Shown here one piece after another: positions 10,750 to 20,548 of a stretch of 39,151 nt of DNA. The stretch spans positions 1-39,151 of the forward strand of contig JABWBB010000023.1 in NCBI GenBank assembly GCA_013360675.1. Reading direction: 5' to 3'. The translations under genes and the position numbers were made by a program. Below the pieces are notes generated by a model. That model was not told the DNA's origin, searched no databases, and was given only the letters and a program-made list of their open reading frames with translations. This DNA comes from Phycisphaerales bacterium. Its GTDB lineage: Bacteria; Planctomycetota; Phycisphaerae; Phycisphaerales; UBA1924. Numbering within the stretch: position 1 is the stretch's first letter; every line of letters begins with the position of its first letter.

Positions 10750-12516
10750 ATGAGCGTGCCGCAGAGCAAACTCGAGCAAGTGCGTGCGATGATCCGCGAG
10801 GGGAAGATCGACCAGGCCGGCGCGGTGGCGCAACGACTGGTGCAGTCCGCCCCGCGTGATGCCCAGGCGGCGGCGGTTCTGGCCGAGGCGCACTTCTATG
10901 CGCGGCGCATGCCGCAGGCGCTGCACTTCGCCCAGGCGGCGGCGGATCTGGCCCCGCGCGACGCGGCGATCCTCTGCCAGTATGCGTATCTGCTCACGGT
11001 CGATTACAAGGGCGAGCAGGCCGCCGAGGTGGCCGAGCGTGCCGTGGCGCTGAACCCCGCGTGGGATCACGCCCGGATGACCGCGACGGGGGCCTACGGG
11101 TTGCTCCGTCGCTTCACCACGATGATCGAGCATGCACGGGCGGGCCTGGCGGCCAACCCGGGGCACGCGGGGCTGACCGCCGTCCTCGCCGGGGCGCTGA
11201 CGAACGCGGCCCGGGCGGATGAGGGGTATGCCTTGGTTCGCGCGGCGCTCAGCGCGGACCCGGGCGATCACGTGCTCTGCAGCGCGGCGTGCGTCATCAG
11301 CAACTATGTGCCTGGGCTGTCGCGCCAGGAAGCGCTGGAGTTGCACGCGTCCTATGGGCGGCTGCTGGATCGGGAACTGCCCGCGGAGCGTGCGGCGTTT
11401 GCGAACACGCCCGAGGCGCAGCGCCCGCTGCGCGTGGGGCTGGTCTCGCCCGATCTGCGGGCGCACCCGGTGGCGACGTTCGTCGAGCCGCTGCTCGCCG
11501 GGCACGATCGCGATCGCATCAAGTTGTTGATCTATCAGACCAACATGATCAGCGACGCGGTGACCCAGCGTCTCAGGCAATATCCGGTCACGTGGCGGCT
11601 GATGGACACGACCAACGACGACGGATTGGCGCGTGCCATTCTCGATGACGCCATCGATGTGCTGATCGATCTTTCGGGACACACCGAGGCGCACAGCCTG
11701 ATCGCGCTGCACCTTCGCCCCGCGCCGGTCATCGCGACGTACTGCGGCTATCCAGGCACCACGGGCGTCTCGGGCGTGGGGTATCGCATCGTCGATGCGC
11801 GGACCGACTTGCCGGGCGATGCCGATGCGTTCGCCACCGAGAAACTGGTGCGCATCGACCCCTGCTTTCTCTGCTATCGCCCGCACGCGGAGATGCCGCC
11901 CGTGGCACCCCGCGAGGGGGGACCGATCACGTTCGGCAGTTTCAACGCGCTGCAGAAGGTCAACACGCCATTGCTCAACCTGTGGGCGCGCGTGCTCGAG
12001 CGCGTGCCCGGGTCGCGCCTCGCGCTCAAGTCGATGAACCTCGAGGACGAGGGCGTGCGCGCCGATTTGTTGGGGCGGCTTGGGAAGGCGGGCATCGCCC
12101 CCGAGCGCGTCGAGCTTATTCCCCCGACACGCACGATCCCCCAGCACCTGGCCGCATACGCCCGTATCGATATCGCGCTCGACACCTTCCCTTACCACGG
12201 CACGACCACCACCTGCGAGGCGCTCTGCATGGGCGTGCCCGTAATCACGCTCGCGGGCGATCGCCACGCCTCACGCGTGGGCGTGAGCCTGCTCCACGCG
12301 GTCGGGTTGCCCGAGTGTGTGGCGGGTGACGAGGAGGCATATGTCGATCTGTCCGCGGGGCTCGCGACGGATGCGGGGCGGCTCGCCGCGCTGCGTGAGA
12401 CGTTGCGCTCGCGATTGCGAGCCAGCCCTCTGTGCGACGAGGCGGCCTTCTGCCGTCGGTTTGAGGAGGCTATTGGCGCGATGTGGCGCACCTGGTGCGA
12501 GGGGGATCGGGCGTGA
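10750..12516 (+). CDS. TPR / O-GlcNAc transferase-type (GT41) protein, copy 2
   Basis: A 588-residue paralogue of the preceding gene with the same layout: TPR-like helices in residues 1-190 (ALHFAQAAADLAPRDA), a conserved NYVPGL junction, then the GT41 catalytic region. His239 lies in SPDLRAHPV, DLSGHTEAH at 308-316, Lys403 in FNALQKV, and PYHGTTTTCEALCMG provides the nucleotide-sugar phosphate loop. CFLCYRP is shared with copy 3 (CFLCYTP in copy 1). All key residues of the family are present, so it is likely an active glycosyltransferase. Its stop overlaps the GTG start of copy 3 (GTGA at 12513-12516), pointing to translational coupling. Acceptor protein and donor sugar are not known. Confidence 0.92.
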   Translation: MSVPQSKLEQVRAMIREGKIDQAGAVAQRLVQSAPRDAQAAAVLAEAHFYARRMPQALHFAQAAADLAPRDAAILCQYAYLLTVDYKGEQAAEVAERAVALNPAWDHARMTATGAYGLLRRFTTMIEHARAGLAANPGHAGLTAVLAGALTNAARADEGYALVRAALSADPGDHVLCSAACVISNYVPGLSRQEALELHASYGRLLDRELPAERAAFANTPEAQRPLRVGLVSPDLRAHPVATFVEPLLAGHDRDRIKLLIYQTNMISDAVTQRLRQYPVTWRLMDTTNDDGLARAILDDAIDVLIDLSGHTEAHSLIALHLRPAPVIATYCGYPGTTGVSGVGYRIVDARTDLPGDADAFATEKLVRIDPCFLCYRPHAEMPPVAPREGGPITFGSFNALQKVNTPLLNLWARVLERVPGSRLALKSMNLEDEGVRADLLGRLGKAGIAPERVELIPPTRTIPQHLAAYARIDIALDTFPYHGTTTTCEALCMGVPVITLAGDRHASRVGVSLLHAVGLPECVAGDEEAYVDLSAGLATDAGRLAALRETLRSRLRASPLCDEAAFCRRFEEAIGAMWRTWCEGDRA

Positions 12517-14297
12517 GCGACGTGCGCACCAAGATCGAGCAGGCGCGGTCCTTGCTGCAGGCGGGCAAGGCCGAGCAGGCCCGGCTGATGGGCGTTCGTC
12601 TGCTCAAGAGCGATCCCGCCGACCCGCGCGTGGCCGACCTGATGGCGCAGATCTTCATCCACCTCAGGCAGTCCGAGCAGGCCCTGAACTACGCACGCCG
12701 AGCGACGGAACTGGCCCCGGGCAATTTGGGCTTCATGCACAACCAGGGTGTCACGCTGCTGACACTGCAGCGGGCCGACGAGGCCGCGGCGATTCTCGGC
12801 GCGATTCTGGAGAAGGACCCGCGCCAGATTTCATCGCGGCTGGCGTTTCTGTCCGCGCTCCTCCAGCAGAGGCGGCATGCCCGCATCATCCAGGTGTGCG
12901 ACGAGGGGCGACGCCTGCACCCCGGCAACCCCGTGTTCGAGGGTGTGCGCGCCAGCGCACTGCTCTCGCAGGGTTTGGCCGACGAGTCCTACGAAGCGTT
13001 GCGTTCGATGTTGGCGCACAATGCCCAGGAGCCGGGCCTGCGCAACACGCTGGCGCAGACCAGCAACTACGTGCCGGGCCTGACTCCCGCGCAGGTCTTC
13101 GCCGAGCACCAGGCCTATGGCGATCTGCTCGAACGCCTGTGGCCCGCGCCGCGGCGGACCTTCACCAACCCGCGCGACCCCGAGAAACGATTGCGCGTGG
13201 GCATCCTCTCGCCCGACCTGCGCACGCATTCGGTGGCCTTCTTCATCGAGCCCTTTGTGCAGGGGCACGACCGCGCCGGGTTCGAATTGATCGCGTATCA
13301 GACGAACCGCACGGAGGACGCGGTGACCGCGCGTCTCCGCAAGGGGTTCGCCGCGTGGCACGACTGCAGCGCGCTGGGCGACGCGGCGTTGCTCGAGCGG
13401 ATGCTCGCCGACAAGCTCGACGTGCTGATCGAACTCTCGGGGCAGATGCAGGCGCACCGCCTGCCCGTGATGCACATGCGTGCCGCCCCGGTGCAGGCGA
13501 CGTACATCGGCTATCCCAACACCACCGGTGTACACACGATGGATGCTCGATTCGTCGATTCCATCACCGACCCCGCCGGCAGGGCCGACGCCTGCGCCAC
13601 GGAGCGCTTGGTGCGGCTCGATCCCTGTTTTCTCTGCTATCGCCCGCCCGCGGACGCCCCCAAGCCCGCCATGCCACGGGGCGATGGCCCCGTCACGTTC
13701 GGCAGTTTCAACGCGTTGCAGAAGATCAACCCGCCGCTGGTGCGCCTGTGGGCGCGCGTGCTGAATGCGGTTCCCGGCTCGGTGCTGTTGCTCAAGAGTT
13801 GGAACCTGGCCGATCGCGGCTCGTGGGCCGAGTTCACTCGTCGTTTCACGGACGCCGGCATCGACGAAACGCGATTGCAGCTCTGCGAGCCCATCGCCGG
13901 CATCGCCGAGCACCTGGCGGCGTACAACCGCGTCGATGTCGCGCTCGACACCTTCCCCTACCACGGCACCACCACAACGTGCGAGGCCCTGTGGATGGGC
14001 GTTCCGGTGGTCACGCTCGCGGGCGACCGGCACGCCTCGCGCGTGGGCGCGAGCCTGCTCCACGCGGCGGGTCTTCCCGAACTAGTCGCCAAGGACGAGG
14101 AGGCATACGTGTACATCGCCACGTCGCTCGCAGGCGATGCGACGCGCAGGGCGCACCTTCGGGCGACACTCCGCGATGACCTGCGGGCTGGCCCACTCTG
14201 CGACGAGACGTCGTATTGCAGGCGGCTCGAGAACGCCCTGCGCGGCCTGTGGAGCGAGTGGTGCCAGACGCAGACCATCGCGCGCCCGCATGCTTAA
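12513..14297 (+). CDS. TPR / O-GlcNAc transferase-type (GT41) protein, copy 3
   Basis: A 594-residue paralogue. The GTG at 12513 was chosen over an upstream ATG because it overlaps the stop of copy 2 as GTGA and aligns with the N-termini of the other copies (VSDVRTKIEQ against MSVPQSKLEQ). TPR-like repeats occupy residues 1-185 and the GT41 region 226-590. Lys and the PYHGTTTTCEALWMG loop are kept. Two conserved positions differ: SPDLRTHSV (Ser replaces Pro after His239) and ELSGQMQAH, where Gln replaces the His of SGHT found in copies 1 and 2. It may have a different acceptor, or weaker or regulatory function. It converges on spoVR with only 12 bp between stops. Confidence 0.9.
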   Translation: MSDVRTKIEQARSLLQAGKAEQARLMGVRLLKSDPADPRVADLMAQIFIHLRQSEQALNYARRATELAPGNLGFMHNQGVTLLTLQRADEAAAILGAILEKDPRQISSRLAFLSALLQQRRHARIIQVCDEGRRLHPGNPVFEGVRASALLSQGLADESYEALRSMLAHNAQEPGLRNTLAQTSNYVPGLTPAQVFAEHQAYGDLLERLWPAPRRTFTNPRDPEKRLRVGILSPDLRTHSVAFFIEPFVQGHDRAGFELIAYQTNRTEDAVTARLRKGFAAWHDCSALGDAALLERMLADKLDVLIELSGQMQAHRLPVMHMRAAPVQATYIGYPNTTGVHTMDARFVDSITDPAGRADACATERLVRLDPCFLCYRPPADAPKPAMPRGDGPVTFGSFNALQKINPPLVRLWARVLNAVPGSVLLLKSWNLADRGSWAEFTRRFTDAGIDETRLQLCEPIAGIAEHLAAYNRVDVALDTFPYHGTTTTCEALWMGVPVVTLAGDRHASRVGASLLHAAGLPELVAKDEEAYVYIATSLAGDATRRAHLRATLRDDLRAGPLCDETSYCRRLENALRGLWSEWCQTQTIARPHA

Positions 14298-14309
14298 GGC
14301 GGCATGCGT

Positions 14310-15854
14310 TCACGTGATCATGTGCGCCGGGGCGGGCGTGTCCTCGGTGATGCGCTCGCGCGAGACCTTCTCGCCCGGGGCCGCGAGGGTCAGAACGTAC
14401 ATCTCGTCGTTGACGCGGGCCTGCAGGTGGACGGGACGGCCCCAGAGCAGGGAGAGCGAGCCAAGCACCTCGCCGGCCTTGGCCGCGTCGACCTCGAGCC
14501 CGGTCCACTTGTGGGCCAGGAAGAGCTCGCCGCGGTTGAGGTAGTTGGCGTCGACGACATAGATGAAGGGCTGGCCCATGTTGGTCAGGTGGTGCAGCAG
14601 CGACTGCTTGACGCGTGGGTAATCGCGCGAGACGACTTTCACCTCGCCCGTCTGCGGGTCGCGCTTGTGCTGATACATGCGGTGGCGCTCGACGAACTCT
14701 TCGGTGAGGAACTCGTCGATGAACGAGACGTCGTTGTAGATGCGCCGGATCTCGAAGATCTTCTCGCGTCCCTGCATCGAGCGGTCGTCGTGGGCCTCCT
14801 TGGCGCCGATGGCCGAAAGGCGGTCCCACGCGCTGCCGTGCTGGCCCTTGTCCCAGCGTCGTTCGATGTCCTTCCACAACTCCACGCCGATCTTGTACGG
14901 GTTGAACCCGCCCGGGGGCATGTAGACGACGCCCGAGTGCTGGTCGGCGTAATGCACGATCTCGCGCGCGTCGAGAAAGTGGTGCGTCATCAGCTTGCTG
15001 TGCCAGTAGGTCGCCCACCCCTCGTTCATCACCTTGGTCATCGCCTGCGGCGCGAAGTAGTAGGCCTCGTCGCGGATGATCCCCAGGATGTCCTGCTGCC
15101 ATTCCTCGAGCGGCGCGTGGCGCAGCAGAAACTGCAGCACGTCGCGCGTGGGGTCGGCGGGGATCACGCCGCGGACGGCCTGCTGCTTCTGCACGTGCGC
15201 TTGCCGCTGGCGGTCCATCTCGGCCTGCGGGTTGATGAACGGGTCCATGTAGTCCTTGGCCGGCAGCCGATCGGGCGTGAACGAGCGCGATTCATCCGCG
15301 ACCTTGACGCGGCCCCGCGGCTCCTCGCGCGCCACAAAGACCGAGTGCGGATCGATCAGGTGCTCGAGCGACAGGCACGTATCGAGGAACCGCTCAACCA
15401 CGTCGTGCCCCTGGCGTTCGATGTGGCGCCGCACGCGCGTGGCGTGGTTGGCCATCTCGTCCATCATCTTGCGGTTGGTGCGCGAGAACCAGAGATTGTT
15501 CTTGAAGAAGTCCGAGTGCCCATACACGTGCGCCATCACCAGTTTCTGGTCGGTGATGCTGTTGCTCTCCTGCAGGTATGCATAGCACGGGTCGTTGTTG
15601 ATCACCATCTCATAGATGCGGCCAAGCCCGTACGCGTCGCGCTTGCTCAGGCGCTCGTACTCCATGCCCCAACGCCAGTGCGGGTAGCGCACCGGGAACC
15701 CGCCATACGCCGCGATCTGGTTCATCGTCTCGAAGGGCAGCACCTCGTAGACGACCTCGAAGAAGTCGAGCCCGTACGACATAGCCTTGGCCTTGATCGC
15801 CTGCATGTGCCCGTGCAGCTCGGGCGAGAGTTCGGTGTGCGGCATCGCGGGCAT
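14310..15854 (-). CDS. spoVR: SpoVR family protein
   Basis: A 514-residue soluble protein of the SpoVR/YcgB family. Family-typical segments are YGLDFFEVVYEVL, AAYGGFPVRYPHWRWGMEYE, MVINNDPCYAYLQESN, HVYGHSDFFKNN and NEGWATYWHSKLM. The start at 15854 has GGGAGG 6 nt upstream; the open frame further upstream lacks coding character. The family is named for a Bacillus spore-cortex gene but is widespread in non-sporulating bacteria, often next to the PrkA kinase and a YeaH/DUF444 protein as a stress module. Neither partner is in this window. Molecular function unknown. The 3' end nearly touches the third OGT-like gene from the opposite strand. Confidence 0.95.
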   Translation of the reverse strand: MPAMPHTELSPELHGHMQAIKAKAMSYGLDFFEVVYEVLPFETMNQIAAYGGFPVRYPHWRWGMEYERLSKRDAYGLGRIYEMVINNDPCYAYLQESNSITDQKLVMAHVYGHSDFFKNNLWFSRTNRKMMDEMANHATRVRRHIERQGHDVVERFLDTCLSLEHLIDPHSVFVAREEPRGRVKVADESRSFTPDRLPAKDYMDPFINPQAEMDRQRQAHVQKQQAVRGVIPADPTRDVLQFLLRHAPLEEWQQDILGIIRDEAYYFAPQAMTKVMNEGWATYWHSKLMTHHFLDAREIVHYADQHSGVVYMPPGGFNPYKIGVELWKDIERRWDKGQHGSAWDRLSAIGAKEAHDDRSMQGREKIFEIRRIYNDVSFIDEFLTEEFVERHRMYQHKRDPQTGEVKVVSRDYPRVKQSLLHHLTNMGQPFIYVVDANYLNRGELFLAHKWTGLEVDAAKAGEVLGSLSLLWGRPVHLQARVNDEMYVLTLAAPGEKVSRERITEDTPAPAHMIT

Positions 15855-16050
15855 CGGCGGCCTCCCGGCCCTCACGGGGCTCGGTTTCTTATCGGCATTC
15901 CCCACCGGTCCATACGCCACAACACGTCGATCGGATCGACCATCGCCACCGACGCTCAGCCGCGGGTCGAATCGCCGAAGCCTTTGCCCACACGCGAGTT
16001 GGCACTTGCACGGCAAAGACCGGCGTCTGACCCATTCGCACTGTGGATAA

Positions 16051-16083
16051 GAAAAAGGGGCGCCGGCACGTGGCCGACGCCCC
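16051..16083 (-). terminator. Terminator of the metalloprotease operon
   Basis: An 11-bp stem with one mismatch (16057-16067 with 16073-16083) and a 5-nt loop is followed on the minus strand by TTTTTCTT. It lies 31 bp after the protease stop and separates that operon from spoVR. Confidence 0.85.
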
Positions 16084-16113
16084 TCAGGTTCACATGGAAT
16101 CATCGATCGGGGG

Positions 16114-17670
16114 TTACTGCCCGATCGTGACGGGCCCGCCGCAGGCGCGGATGTCCATCGTCTTGCTGATGGTGCCCGTCCAGCTCGAGGAACCCTCAAA
16201 GATGTAGAGGTTGGGATACTCGCTGGCCCCGCTCACCCAGTCGTCGATGTTGGCGACGCCCTCGGTGACGGTGTTGTAGGGGAAGCTGAAGAAGCCAAAC
16301 TCGAAGGGGCCGGCGTACGAGAAATCAACCCAGATGTCCCAGCGGGTGGATTCGAAGCCCTCGCAGGTGGACTTGCGGTTCTCGATGGTGCGCTCGTTGT
16401 CGCGCGTGGAGGTCCCGGTCGCCGTGCCCTGATAGGTCTGGCTGGGATTGCTGAAGTAGGGGATGCGCGAACCCGGGCTGTAGGCCATCACGGTGCGGTA
16501 CTGCGTGCCGTTGGTCCCGAAGAAGCGGTGCCCGAACGAGTAGGAATAAGCGCCACACCCGCCGCCGTCGTTGTCGGGGTCGTGGGCGCATCCCTGGTTG
16601 TGCCCGATTTCGTGCGGGTGGCTGAGGTTGCCCGCGGCGCAGTCCCACGTCACGACCGAGTAGCCGCGGTTGGCCGCCGAGGTGCACCAGGCCAGCCCGC
16701 AGTACGCGCCATCGTCGACCCAGAGCGTGCAGAAGTCGGCGTTGAAGGTGTCGCGGTTGGAACGGATGCCCGGCCAGATCCCGCTCCCGCCCATGCCGTT
16801 CGTCCCGGTCAGGCGATCGAGGTGGTCGTCGTAGACGTTGCGAACTTCGTCGTAGGCAACTTCATAGCGGCGCACCAGACGCATGCGTGCGCTGATCGGG
16901 CTGTTCTCGTAGGACTCGTTGGTCCGATCGATCGCGAGCTGGCACTCGGCCTGGATCGCCGATGTACCGCCAGCGTCCGTCCGCGCCACGTTCGAATACA
17001 CGATCATGGCATCGAAGACGACCAGCGGCGCCGAGCAGGTGCCCGTCTCCGCCCGCCCGCCCGAGTCGGTGGGATCGATCCCCTCGGCCTCGCCGGGTTC
17101 AGGTTCGAAATCCTCGTCGTCGGGCCCGATGCCGCCGGTCTTGCTGCCGGCGCACGGGGCGTACTTGTCGTCGTCCATCTCGCAGATGAAGTGCACGCCG
17201 TCCGCGCCGTACTTGGTCTTGTAGTGGATCCCCGCGGGCGGGGCCGTGATGTCGCACGCGAGCGCATCATCCATGACGGCGAAGAGGGCCGAGGAATCCT
17301 CAAACCCCTTGAGCCGCCCGCGCACGGAGAAGTCATTGTCCGCGCGGTGCTCGACGTGCGTCACCACCAGGGTGAACGTCTCGGTCGCCGAGCAGTTGAG
17401 CACCAGCGTGTCGCCGATGCCCACGGAGGCGAGCACCGACAGGTTCGGCGTCACCGCCGTCCAGGCCTTGGCCTGGCGATGGGGCGTCGCGTTCGCCGGC
17501 GCGGCGGCCGGCACGAAGAGCGCGGGCCAGTCCCGCGTCACGATCTGGGGCGCCTGCTCGGCCCCCTGGGGATCGAGCATTGAATCCTGCGCGTGGGCCG
17601 GCGTGATCGCGCACGCCGTTCCCGCCGCGCCCAGCAACGCCCAAAGGCGTAAGTGTCTCATGGTCTTCAT
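16114..17670 (-). CDS. Secreted zinc metalloprotease (metzincin, reprolysin-like)
   Basis: An exported protein of 518 residues from the ATG at 17670, which has AAAGGAGG 7 nt upstream. Signal peptide about 1-27, ending AHAQ. A pro-region follows, then an acidic linker (DDEDFEPEPGEAEG, about 184-197). The catalytic domain from about 215 contains HEIGHNQGCAHD (zinc ligands His353, His357, His363; catalytic Glu354) and a Met-turn (VMAYS, Met395), the metzincin signature. Many Cys pairs suggest an oxidised extracellular protein. About 80 C-terminal residues form an unassigned domain. It follows the collagen-like gene by 24 bp and shares its terminator, so both are probably made together. The protease may process surface or collagen-like protein, which is inference. 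Confidence 0.9.
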   Translation of the reverse strand: MKTMRHLRLWALLGAAGTACAITPAHAQDSMLDPQGAEQAPQIVTRDWPALFVPAAAPANATPHRQAKAWTAVTPNLSVLASVGIGDTLVLNCSATETFTLVVTHVEHRADNDFSVRGRLKGFEDSSALFAVMDDALACDITAPPAGIHYKTKYGADGVHFICEMDDDKYAPCAGSKTGGIGPDDEDFEPEPGEAEGIDPTDSGGRAETGTCSAPLVVFDAMIVYSNVARTDAGGTSAIQAECQLAIDRTNESYENSPISARMRLVRRYEVAYDEVRNVYDDHLDRLTGTNGMGGSGIWPGIRSNRDTFNADFCTLWVDDGAYCGLAWCTSAANRGYSVVTWDCAAGNLSHPHEIGHNQGCAHDPDNDGGGCGAYSYSFGHRFFGTNGTQYRTVMAYSPGSRIPYFSNPSQTYQGTATGTSTRDNERTIENRKSTCEGFESTRWDIWVDFSYAGPFEFGFFSFPYNTVTEGVANIDDWVSGASEYPNLYIFEGSSSWTGTISKTMDIRACGGPVTIGQ

Positions 17671-17694
17671 GGTCGTACCTCCTTTGGGGTTCAC

Positions 17695-19512
17695 TTACTG
17701 GAGGTTGACCAGGACGAGCACGAGCCCTTCCTGACCAGGTTCGAGGCGCGACATGGCCTTGCCGATCGTGGCGCCGTGCGCACGGCTGTGATCCGACACG
17801 GGCATCGCGAACCCGAGTTTGGACGAGGTCGTCATCAGATCGCCGGGCGAGACACCCGTGTCCGTCGCGGCGACATATGTCCACACGCGACCCGTGAGCG
17901 CGACGGGGCGGCTCTCGCCGATCCCGTCGAAGTCGCCCAGGATCATGCCCGCGGCGAGTTCATTCGCGCCCGAAATCACGCCCGCGACGCACTTGTTGTA
18001 TTCGCCGCTGGCCAGCGTCACCGAGCCCGGGTGCTCCGAGTCGATCATGACGACCATGCCCGGCTTGATGGCTTCGGCGTCGATCTTGACGCTGAAGTTC
18101 TCGGCGAGGTCGGCCCCGCCGCGGATGGTGAGCACGCCCACCGACGCCGTGCCATTGACGTAGAGGGCGGTGCCGCCCGAAGAGGCTGTGAAATACCCGC
18201 CATAGGAGCCGGTGCCGAAGGCGGTGCCATAAACACCGGTACCTCCACTGCCACCGCTGCCGTAGACCGCCCGCCCGCCCACGGAAGAGCCGTAGACACC
18301 CCAGCCGGTACCGGCGTGCGAGCCCCAGACACCGATGCCCAGGCCACCTGTGCCGTTGTTCTGTCCGCGCACGCCCGTGCTCGATGAGCCGGGGGCTGTC
18401 GAGACCACGACGCCGTGGATCGCCGGAGCCAGCGAGGCGGTGGAATCGGTCTGGCCGTAGATCGCCGGGCCGACGCCGGTGCTGGCGTCGTGACGAGCGA
18501 AGAGGCCGTACCCATCGGGGCTGTTGTTCTCGCAGTAGAGGCCGTAGGTCGTGCCGGTGCCCGACGTGTTGTTGAAGTACCCGCCGTATCCCGAGTCGCT
18601 GGTATTGGAGACATACACCCCGTAGGTGGTGCCCGTGCCGTTCATGGAGGCCCACAGCCCGCGGCCGCTGGGCGTGACGTTGCTGGTATAGAAGCTATAC
18701 CCCGTGCCGGTATCGCCGTTCATGAAGGCGCGCACGCCGTAGCGCGTCGAGAGACCCTCGACGGTGAAGGTGCCGCCATAGGCCAGAACACCCGCGGACG
18801 TGACGATGTTGTTGACACCGAAGGTCGTGCCGCCGTTGCCGTTGATCTGAGCGGCGAACCCGCCCAGCGTGCTGCGATCAACCAGGAAGTTCGACGAGGG
18901 GTTGGCGGAAGTGCCGATCCCCACATTCCCCTGCGTGTAGTAGGTGTTGTTCCCGTTGAGCACCCACGGCGAAGTGCCGGCGGGACCCTGAGGCCCGGTG
19001 GCTCCCACCGGCCCTTGCGGCCCTTGCGGTCCCTGTGGTCCGGTGGCGCCCGTGGGCCCCTGCGGACCCGCGGGGCCCTGGGGACCCGCCGGACCCTGCG
19101 GCCCGGGGTTCCCCGACAGCGCAAAGTGCGCAAACGGGGCCGCGGTCAGCTTCTGGCGCGGCGTCAACGTCTGGAACGGGTTCGCGCCCGTCCTCACATC
19201 GATTTCAATCCAGAGGGCGGCACCCGTATAAGCGCCGGGCCAGGCCAGCTCGACCGTGAACTTGCCATCGGTCAGGTTGCGGGTGGCGGCCAGCTGTGCC
19301 CCTACCTGCAGGCCGCCGACGGGCGCCGTATACAGGCGGAACCGGAAATCATGCGATCCCGTGGCAGGGTTGGCTCCGGTCCTGAGTTCACCCTGATAGG
19401 TGATCTCGGGGCCGACCTGGGCCAATGCCGCGGGGGCATTCCCAAGCACGGCGAGCCCCGCCGAAGCTACCAAGACCGCCGCGAGCAGACGATTCATTTG
19501 ACGCGTTCTCAT
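17695..19512 (-). CDS. Exported collagen-like (GXY) repeat protein
   Basis: A 605-residue exported protein. Residues 1-31 are a signal peptide, followed by an N-terminal beta domain ([11 protein letters not shown], about 36-130) of the kind found in planctomycete and myxobacterial surface proteins. Sixteen Gly-X-Y triplets occupy 134-181 ([14 protein letters not shown] and similar). A long Gly/Thr/Ser-rich region with YGVY- and GYGGYF-type repeats follows, about 185-460, like trimeric phage-tail or adhesin stalks. The last 140 residues form a compact domain ([12 protein letters not shown] to VLVLVNLQ) like those found at the ends of such fibres. The likely product is a trimeric surface fibre. 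AGAGGAGG lies 5 nt before the ATG. It is first in an operon with the metalloprotease. Confidence 0.85.
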   Translation of the reverse strand: MRTRQMNRLLAAVLVASAGLAVLGNAPAALAQVGPEITYQGELRTGANPATGSHDFRFRLYTAPVGGLQVGAQLAATRNLTDGKFTVELAWPGAYTGAALWIEIDVRTGANPFQTLTPRQKLTAAPFAHFALSGNPGPQGPAGPQGPAGPQGPTGATGPQGPQGPQGPVGATGPQGPAGTSPWVLNGNNTYYTQGNVGIGTSANPSSNFLVDRSTLGGFAAQINGNGGTTFGVNNIVTSAGVLAYGGTFTVEGLSTRYGVRAFMNGDTGTGYSFYTSNVTPSGRGLWASMNGTGTTYGVYVSNTSDSGYGGYFNNTSGTGTTYGLYCENNSPDGYGLFARHDASTGVGPAIYGQTDSTASLAPAIHGVVVSTAPGSSSTGVRGQNNGTGGLGIGVWGSHAGTGWGVYGSSVGGRAVYGSGGSGGTGVYGTAFGTGSYGGYFTASSGGTALYVNGTASVGVLTIRGGADLAENFSVKIDAEAIKPGMVVMIDSEHPGSVTLASGEYNKCVAGVISGANELAAGMILGDFDGIGESRPVALTGRVWTYVAATDTGVSPGDLMTTSSKLGFAMPVSDHSRAHGATIGKAMSRLEPGQEGLVLVLVNLQ

Positions 19513-19850
19513 GTGGACCTCCTCTAGATTGACAGCAACTGGATCAAGTGACCCCTCCGGTCAACGTGATCAGCCTCTCGTACTCATGGTCTATCAGCAG
19601 AAATCACCACTCACAAGCCCGATATTCGAGATACGGGCAAATTACCAGACATAATGCGAACAGTGCGTGGGCACGGTCGGTCCTTGGGAATTATCGGACT
19701 TGTACGAGCCCAGAAGTCGGTTCACACGGGGGAATTGGCACGGTCCGTGGGTGATCGTGAGGTTTATGCCGTGGATTGCTGGCGGTCTCCCATTCCTGTG
19801 GCATGGTTCAGTTGGAACTGTCCGCAGGCATCAAGCAACGGGGAGACGGT
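19513..19850. other. 338-bp divergent intergenic region
   Basis: This gap between the collagen-like operon and a PEP-CTERM-like gene is visibly less GC-rich than its surroundings and should hold both promoters. Two similar phrases, CGTGGGCACGGTCGGTCC and GGCACGGTCCGTGGG, lie about 70 bp apart, possibly a protein-binding repeat. No protein gene or RNA family recognised. Confidence 0.4.
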
Positions 19851-20522
19851 ATGAAGATCAGCAAGATTGGCGTTTTGGCGACCCTCGGGATCGCGTCCAC
19901 GGCTCTGGCCGGTGGCGCGTCGGACTTCGACACGCTGACGATTAACTCGTCGCAGCCGGGGTTCAATCCTTCCTACTACGCCCGCGCTCTGGGCCAGTGG
20001 GACCTCATCAGCGAGGGGCTTCGCGTGTTCCCGGCCGACCCGGTCGCGCAGCTGTATGTGACGATGAGCACGCTGGCGGACACGCCCGTGAACTTCATCT
20101 ACGGCTCGCGTTGGATCGCCGGCGCCCACGCCGACAACCCGACGAACAACCCGAACATGTACGGCCTGTCGCCCGACCGTTCGATCGCGATGGATTTCTA
20201 CACGACCGACGGGGTGACCCGCCTGGCCGCACAGGAAATCAGCTTCGCGGTCGTTGACGAAGGGACCAACGATCAGGTCGGCCAGACGTGGCACCTGCTG
20301 ATCTACGGCCTGAACGACGCCCTCCTCGACACGGTCACGGGCAACGCGCAGGGGATCACCCAGGTGAACTACTCCCGCGGTCAGGCCGACATCGGCCGCA
20401 TCGTGTTCGTGCCCAGCTTCGACCACGAAGGCATGGACTCGTTCCGCTGGAGCAGCGTGCCCACCCCGGGCAGCGCGATGCTCGCCCTCACCGGCCTGGC
20501 GCTCCTGCGTCGTCGCCGCTGA
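19851..20522 (+). CDS. Exported protein with PEP-CTERM-like sorting tail
   Basis: A 223-residue exported protein of unknown function. The ATG at 19851 follows GGGGAG. It has a signal peptide (MKISKIGVLATLGIASTALAGG) and a body without recognised domain. The C-terminus, VPTPGSAMLALTGLALLRRRR, has the PEP-CTERM layout with PTP in place of PEP, very like the tail of the protein at 4990-5652. It is probably sorted to the cell surface by an exosortase-like system located elsewhere. A strong hairpin follows its stop, so it is a single-gene unit. The longer frame upstream has no signal peptide and is probably not translated. Confidence 0.8.
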   Translation: MKISKIGVLATLGIASTALAGGASDFDTLTINSSQPGFNPSYYARALGQWDLISEGLRVFPADPVAQLYVTMSTLADTPVNFIYGSRWIAGAHADNPTNNPNMYGLSPDRSIAMDFYTTDGVTRLAAQEISFAVVDEGTNDQVGQTWHLLIYGLNDALLDTVTGNAQGITQVNYSRGQADIGRIVFVPSFDHEGMDSFRWSSVPTPGSAMLALTGLALLRRRR

Positions 20523-20548
20523 GTCGAAAAACCTGAAGGACACAACCC

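Noticed and set aside
12317..14179. 620-codon open frame overlapping OGT copy 3 in another frame
   Set aside because: It is Arg/Ala/Gly-rich with no family match, and the GT41 gene is clearly real.
15998..16016. TGGCACTTGCA considered as a sigma54 promoter
   Set aside because: The GG and GC elements are not at the required 24/12 spacing.
14304..16130. 608-codon plus-strand open frame opposite spoVR
   Set aside because: It is antisense to a strongly conserved SpoVR gene and lacks start-site evidence and any recognisable domain.
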